From Verrucomicrobiota bacterium (GTDB lineage: Bacteria > Verrucomicrobiota > Verrucomicrobiia > Limisphaerales > JAEYXS01): DNA of 17,303 nt. The stretch is from assembly GCA_023431185.1 (NCBI GenBank), contig JAEYXS010000018.1, positions 1 through 17,303 on the forward strand, in the 5' to 3' direction. Positions 14,161 through 17,303 of this stretch are shown here, in pieces. The notes beneath the pieces are model-generated. The model was not told the DNA's origin and searched no databases. It saw only the letters and a program-made list of their open reading frames with translations. A program made the position numbers and the translations under genes. How positions within the stretch are numbered: the stretch's first letter is position 1; each line of letters starts with the position of its first letter.

Positions 14161-14688
14161 TCAGGGTTTTACGGGGTCGCTATAGGTGTGGTAGAGACGG
14201 TAGCTGTCCGTGGCGTTGACGCCGAATTTCCACATGATTGCCCGGCGCAGGTGGCGAAGTTCTTGGGCAAGGGCTGATTCCGGTTCGTAATACTTGAGCT
14301 GCAAACGCCAAGGACTGGCGGTCTGGGGGATGGGAATTTCCAACTGTTCAATCAGGCCGGGAGGAGTGGCTGGAATATAAGATAATATACGGGGATGAGG
14401 CACTGAGTTTGAAAGCATCTGCCAGCCGGTGGGCGTGTCTATCTCCACCTCGGGGAACCAGCCGCGCTGGATGGGGAAGGGATTTTTATTCTGGGCTTCA
14501 AAGCGCACCACGCTCACGCCGGAGGCATTGGTGGCGTAGCCAATCAGCCGAACCTCCACGACCATGGGAACAGGGGAAGTCACTACATAAACCATGCCCA
14601 GAAGTACGATGACGAGCAGTACCAAGCTAAGCCACCATTTGCTACGGGTGGCCGGGACCGGAGGTTTGGTTGGCTGGGTGGAAGCCAT
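14161..14688 (-). CDS. single-pass membrane protein of unknown function, paralogue 1
   Basis: 175 residues with no recognised family. The cytoplasmic N-terminus is Pro/Thr-rich (1-17). One transmembrane helix (about 19-38, WWLSLVLLVIVLLGMVYVV) leads to an exported domain of about 135 residues. It is clearly paralogous to the upstream gene at 14708-15202. Shared features include Tyr-x-Thr-Asn-Ala-x-Gly-Val, an RF-x-x-QN segment, FPI-x-R, TPTGWQ-x-L-x-N, a PWRL strand and an identical PVKP C-terminus. The Asn-rich beta pattern suggests a small beta-sandwich on the periplasmic face. It starts 19 nt after its paralogue's stop, so they are probably cotranscribed. It looks more A/T-rich than the partner. 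Confidence 0.78.
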   Translation of the reverse strand: MASTQPTKPPVPATRSKWWLSLVLLVIVLLGMVYVVTSPVPMVVEVRLIGYATNASGVSVVRFEAQNKNPFPIQRGWFPEVEIDTPTGWQMLSNSVPHPRILSYIPATPPGLIEQLEIPIPQTASPWRLQLKYYEPESALAQELRHLRRAIMWKFGVNATDSYRLYHTYSDPVKP

Positions 14689-14707
14689 GGATTGGTTGAA
14701 GGAAGGA

Positions 14708-15202
14708 TCAGGGTTTTACGGGTTCGCTGTGGAAGCCGTACAGGGGTGAGTTGCTGCGGATGGGGAGGCCGAAGCTGCGGAGGGTTTTGCGGAATTTATC
14801 GAGGAAGCGGGCGAACGGTCTTTTGTGTTCGGAAAAGAGGACGACGAGGCGCCAGGGGGCGGTGGTATTGGGTGCAGGGATGTCGAAAAGTTCGCTGTGG
14901 CCGGGAAGCACGGCCGGGCCGTTGGTCATCGAGGGTTGTTGGAAGTTGGCCAGCTTCTGCCAGCCGGTGGGGGTTTGGGTCTGGAACTCGGCGAACCTGG
15001 CGCGTTCGATGGGGAAGGAGCCGTTGTTCTGGAGGTCGAAGCGGGCGAGGCGCACACCGGCGGCGTTGGTGGAGTAGCTTAGGAAGCGGATGTCCAGCGC
15101 CACAGTCGAGGGCCGGTTGGTGGTGCGCAGGATGCCCACGGCGGCAAGAGCGAGCAGGGCGAAGAGGCCGAGCAGGAGTTTCTGTTTCGGGGTGAGCGTC
15201 AT
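14708..15202 (-). CDS. single-pass membrane protein of unknown function, paralogue 2
   Basis: 164 residues from ATG at 15200-15202. The frame extends upstream to 15304, but that extra part lies in repeat DNA and has no counterpart in the paralogue, so I shortened it. A transmembrane helix covers about 8-25 (KLLLGLFALLALAAVGIL), then an exported domain with the same landmarks as the gene at 14161-14688: Tyr-Ser-Thr-Asn-Ala-Ala-Gly-Val, RFDLQNNGSFPIER, TPTGWQKLAN, APWRL and terminal PVKP. The two are a tandem duplication. No catalytic motif is evident. No good Shine-Dalgarno precedes the ATG; the coding-strand leader is pyrimidine-rich because of the adjacent heptamer tract. Confidence 0.78.
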   Translation of the reverse strand: MTLTPKQKLLLGLFALLALAAVGILRTTNRPSTVALDIRFLSYSTNAAGVRLARFDLQNNGSFPIERARFAEFQTQTPTGWQKLANFQQPSMTNGPAVLPGHSELFDIPAPNTTAPWRLVVLFSEHKRPFARFLDKFRKTLRSFGLPIRSNSPLYGFHSEPVKP

Positions 15203-15209
15203 CCGGGGA

Positions 15210-15251
15210 GGAATGATGAAGGAAGAAGGAGGAAGGGAGAAGGAAGAAAGG
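15210..15251 (+). repeat. degenerate heptanucleotide tandem repeat, locus 2 (polypurine)
   Basis: Six consecutive 7-nt units: GGAATGA, TGAAGGA, AGAAGGA, GGAAGGG, AGAAGGA, AGAAAGG. It is almost purely purine on the plus strand. It begins 7 nt beyond the start codon of the minus-strand paralogue 2 gene, inside its upstream leader. Confidence 0.7.
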
Positions 15252-15273
15252 CGGAGTTGTTTTTTAGCCACGG

Positions 15274-15295
15274 CCCCGACTGAAGCCGGGGTGAA
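15274..15295 (+). repeat. 22-nt hairpin insert within composite repeat copy A
   Basis: CCCCG (15274-15278) pairs with CGGGG (15287-15291), and an inner CT/AG extension is possible. Copy B runs straight from AGCCACGG into ATGAAACACGG, so this segment is precisely absent there. Confidence 0.55.
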
Positions 15296-15321
15296 ATGAA
15301 ACACGGATCACACGGAAAGAA

Positions 15322-15349
15322 GTTTCAAGTTTTCAGTGTTCAGTTTTCA
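15322..15349 (+). repeat. degenerate heptanucleotide tandem repeat, locus 3
   Basis: Four 7-nt units: GTTTCAA, GTTTTCA, GTGTTCA, GTTTTCA. They sit inside composite repeat copy A. The equivalent place in copy B (17112-17125) has two decayed units, GTTTTCC and GTGTCGA. Confidence 0.68.
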
Positions 15350-15469
15350 GCGGGAGGGGGAATAGGCGATCGCAAATGGCTGATAGCCGAGGGGTGGGAA
15401 AAATCAGGGGCTGGTTCTGAAACGCTGGTGGGGCTTGCGGAAATGGGTGAGGGGCTTAGGATAGTTTGC

Positions 15470-16702
15470 ATGTTTCACCGTTTTTTTATCGCGCTGGGTT
15501 TGGTGGTGTTGACGGCGGGTTCGGTGCTGGCGCAGGCGTCGACGGACCGGGCCAAGGCGGTGCGGTTCAGCACGCGGTTCGAGGGGGCTTCACTGGGGAA
15601 GATCGTGGCGGTGGGGGAGAATGAGTTCCGCTGCGCGGTGGCGGGGCAGTACGATGAGCGGGGGCGGAATCGCCAGGTGAGCTGGTATTATTTCAAGCTG
15701 GAGAATGTGGCGCAGCGGCCGCTGACGCTGACCTTCACGGAGCTGGAGGGGGAGTATAATGACAGGCCGGGCGCGGTCTCGAAGGACAAGGCGGATCAGC
15801 CGGTGATCAGTTACGATCAGCAGACGTGGTTTTATCAGACGAACAGTTCCTGGGATGAGGAGAAGAAGGAGTTCACGCTGCGGTTCACGCCGGAGCAGGA
15901 TACGGTGTGGGTGGCTTCGCTGGTGCCGTATGTGCACACGGATCTGTTGAAGTGTCTGGCGGAGATCGGGCGTTCGCCGCACGCGGTGGTGGAGGTGATC
16001 GGGCGGACGGTGCAAGGGCGGGACTTGCATCAAGTCACGGTGACGAATCCGGACATCCCGGCGGAGGAGAAGAAGGTGGTGTGGCTGCAGGCGCGGCAGC
16101 ATGCGTGGGAGACGGGGACGTCGTTCACGATGGAGGGGGCGTTGCGCTGGGTGATCTCGGAGGAGGCGAAGGCGTTCCGCGATACGACGATCTTCAAATT
16201 CACGCCGATGCTGGATCCGGACGGGTGTGCGACGGGACAGGTGCGGTTCAATGCGAACGGGTATGATGTGAACCGGCATTGGGACCGGGTGGATCTGAAG
16301 CACAAGGAGTTCCTGCGATTGATGCCGGAGATCTGGTATGCGAAGAAGGCGATCCTGGCGCAGCACGCGCAGCAGCCGATCGCGGTGATGGTGAATCTGC
16401 ATAACACGAAGACGGAGTACATCGATACGCAGGCGAGTGATGAGGGGTCGCAGGCGCTCTTTCAAAAGTTGTTCGATAATTTGCAGGCGAAGACGTTGTT
16501 TGATCCGACCCGGAAGCTGGGAGTGCGGCTGGAGAAGTCCGGGGATGCGAACTCGCTGTATCACGAGGCGCGGGTGCCGGTGGCGTTGATGGAACTGCGG
16601 ACGTTGAAGGGGCCAAAGCTGGGCCGCTACACGACGCATGAGGACCGGCTGAAGTACGGGGGGCAGCTCATCCGGGTGATGGCGGAGACGGTGAGGGAGT
16701 GA
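15470..16702 (+). CDS. secreted M14 zinc carboxypeptidase, AGBL/CCP-like
   Basis: 410 residues from ATG at 15470. The open frame starts at 15296, but that part is repeat DNA, and the ATG gives a clean signal peptide (MFHRFFIALGLVVLTAGSVLA, cleavage before QAS). An N-terminal beta domain (about 25-160; VSWYYFKLENV ... WVASLVPYVHTDLL) matches the domain preceding the catalytic unit in cytosolic carboxypeptidases. The M14 domain (about 170-405) carries zinc ligands His211 and Glu214 in ARQHAWETG and His311 in NLHNTKTEY. Asn268-Arg269 lie in YDVNRHW (substrate carboxylate side), and catalytic Glu375 is in VALMELR. All required residues are present. The usual HPGE of CCPs is HAWE here. It would hydrolyse C-terminal residues from peptides in the periplasm or outside; the substrate is unknown. 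The next gene starts 14 nt downstream. Confidence 0.92.
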   Translation: MFHRFFIALGLVVLTAGSVLAQASTDRAKAVRFSTRFEGASLGKIVAVGENEFRCAVAGQYDERGRNRQVSWYYFKLENVAQRPLTLTFTELEGEYNDRPGAVSKDKADQPVISYDQQTWFYQTNSSWDEEKKEFTLRFTPEQDTVWVASLVPYVHTDLLKCLAEIGRSPHAVVEVIGRTVQGRDLHQVTVTNPDIPAEEKKVVWLQARQHAWETGTSFTMEGALRWVISEEAKAFRDTTIFKFTPMLDPDGCATGQVRFNANGYDVNRHWDRVDLKHKEFLRLMPEIWYAKKAILAQHAQQPIAVMVNLHNTKTEYIDTQASDEGSQALFQKLFDNLQAKTLFDPTRKLGVRLEKSGDANSLYHEARVPVALMELRTLKGPKLGRYTTHEDRLKYGGQLIRVMAETVRE

Positions 16703-16716
16703 ACCAAGGACTCAGT

Positions 16717-17034
16717 ATGATGACTGCGGAGCGTAAGGCGGCTTACCGATATCTGCTCTATGCGGCGATGATCGATATCCGGACGATGTGCCCGTATCGC
16801 GAGCCGGAGAGCCAGGAGGTGGCGAAGTGGCAGCGGGTCTATGGGATGGCGCGAAAGGCCGGAGCGCTCGCTGATTGGCTGCACAATCTGGCGAGCACAA
16901 GTGTGAATGATTTTGCCGGGTTCGATGAGGAGGCGTTCTGGCGTTCACCGGATGGGGTGACGGAGTTGGCCGGGTATAAGGAGTATTACCGGAATCAGTT
17001 TGAGCGGTACCTGGCGGAACAGGTGACGAAGTGA
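16717..17034 (+). CDS. small hypothetical protein
   Basis: 105 residues from ATG at 16717, chosen because AAGGA (16706-16710) lies 6 nt upstream. A GTG at 16699 overlaps the carboxypeptidase stop, and a second ATG follows at 16720. It has no recognised family, signal peptide or membrane segment. The sequence is largely helical and rich in Tyr, Trp, Glu and Arg (ERKAAYRYLLYAAMIDIRTM; WQRVYGMARKAGALADWLHNL; YKEYYRNQFERYL), suggesting a small soluble helical bundle. It is tightly coupled to the carboxypeptidase and probably cotranscribed. No functional link is evident beyond position. Confidence 0.75.
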   Translation: MMTAERKAAYRYLLYAAMIDIRTMCPYREPESQEVAKWQRVYGMARKAGALADWLHNLASTSVNDFAGFDEEAFWRSPDGVTELAGYKEYYRNQFERYLAEQVTK

Positions 17035-17065
17035 AGGGATTTACAGGAATAGGAGGGAAGAGTGA

Positions 17066-17175
17066 TTTTTAGCCACGGATGAAACACGGAGCACACGGAA
17101 AGAAGCGGCAAGTTTTCCGTGTCGATGGAGGTTGAATAGGCGATAGCCGAAGAGTGGGAAAATCAGGAGCCGGTG
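17066..17175 (+). repeat. dispersed composite repeat, copy B
   Basis: It has TTTTTAGCCACGG (17066-17078) joined directly to ATGAAACACGG (17079-17089), then CACACGGAAAGAAG, decayed heptamers, GAATAGGCGATAGCCGA and GTGGGAAAATCAGG. It is in direct orientation relative to copy A. It begins 31 nt after the small hypothetical gene, so A and B bracket the carboxypeptidase pair. No gene is visible from 17035 to the window end. Confidence 0.75.
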
Positions 17176-17303
17176 GCACCACGACCAGCAGGCAAGGGGG
17201 AAACCGACGGATCACCATTTTCAACACGCAACGTCCAGAGAGGAGAGCCGCTGTTTTTTTGTGTGGGCGACGGGCGCTGTCTGTTATTCACATCTCCGAG
17301 CCC

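Larger units (their letters stand above)
15261..15414 (+). repeat. dispersed composite repeat, copy A
   Basis: It begins TTTTTAGCCACGG (15261-15273). It then carries a 22-nt hairpin-forming insert (15274-15295), ATGAAACACGG (15296-15306), CACACGGAAAGAAG, the GTTTTCA heptamers, an AATAGGCGAT...ATAGCCGA segment and a GTGGGAAAA...ATCAGG end. The same blocks, in order and orientation, form copy B at 17066-17175. TTAGCCACGGATGAAACACGGA-type elements are frequent between verrucomicrobial genes, to my recollection. It fills most of the 267-nt gap before the carboxypeptidase. Confidence 0.75.

Noticed and set aside
14095..15349. CRISPR array interpretation of the short repeats
   Set aside because: Units are 7 nt, degenerate and contiguous without spacers, and no cas gene is present.
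15590..16639. 349-codon Arg/Leu/His-rich minus ORF
   Set aside because: Antisense of the M14 carboxypeptidase with intact catalytic residues; no domain on the minus strand.

Overview
The window reads as a chromosomal segment of a GC-rich, Gram-negative bacterium, most likely of the PVC group and probably Verrucomicrobiota (Pedosphaera/Limisphaerales-like). This placement is an inference. It rests on prepilins carrying the AFTLIE-type motif with Ala before the cleavage site, large secreted IPT/TIG-repeat proteins, an outer-membrane barrel, weak Shine-Dalgarno sites, and intergenic DNA packed with short degenerate repeats. No rRNA, tRNA, CRISPR array or phage gene was seen.

Layout. (1) 12-2697, minus strand: a compact operon of three type IV pilus-type minor pseudopilins (PilV-like, PilW-like and a large PilX-like protein). 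In front of it is a well-formed sigma-54 promoter (2762-2778) next to a 16-bp perfect palindrome (2780-2795). (2) 2845-3543, minus: a NarL/DevR-type response regulator immediately upstream of that promoter. (3) 3710-5740, minus: a secreted coiled-coil protein of unknown role and an OafA-type membrane acyltransferase, separated by a 309-nt gene-free gap. (4) 5975-8993, plus: housekeeping genes, namely a NifS/IscS-type cysteine desulfurase, dnaN (DNA polymerase III beta clamp) and lspA (lipoprotein signal peptidase). (5) 9028-10488, plus: an orphan SUKH (SMI1/KNR4-like) protein and an outer-membrane beta-barrel protein. (6) 10489-11598: a repeat-rich island built around an intact REP-associated tyrosine transposase (RAYT, minus) with three copies of a roughly 76-100 bp REP-like element and two unrelated hairpins. 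(7) 11599-14082, plus: an 827-residue secreted protein with nine IPT/TIG repeats. (8) 14161-15202, minus: a tandem pair of paralogous single-pass membrane proteins of unknown function. (9) 15470-17034, plus: a secreted M14 metallocarboxypeptidase resembling the cytosolic-carboxypeptidase (AGBL/CCP) branch and a small hypothetical protein, flanked on both sides by direct copies of a dispersed intergenic repeat.

The most interesting material is between genes: the sigma-54 promoter/palindrome controlling the pseudopilins, the RAYT-REP family, and a set of degenerate tandem repeats that all have a 7-nt period but different unit sequences (14095-14129, 15210-15251, 15322-15349). I found no unambiguous new multi-gene defence or metabolic system. 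The closest candidates are the pseudopilin regulatory module and the repeat-flanked carboxypeptidase cassette.
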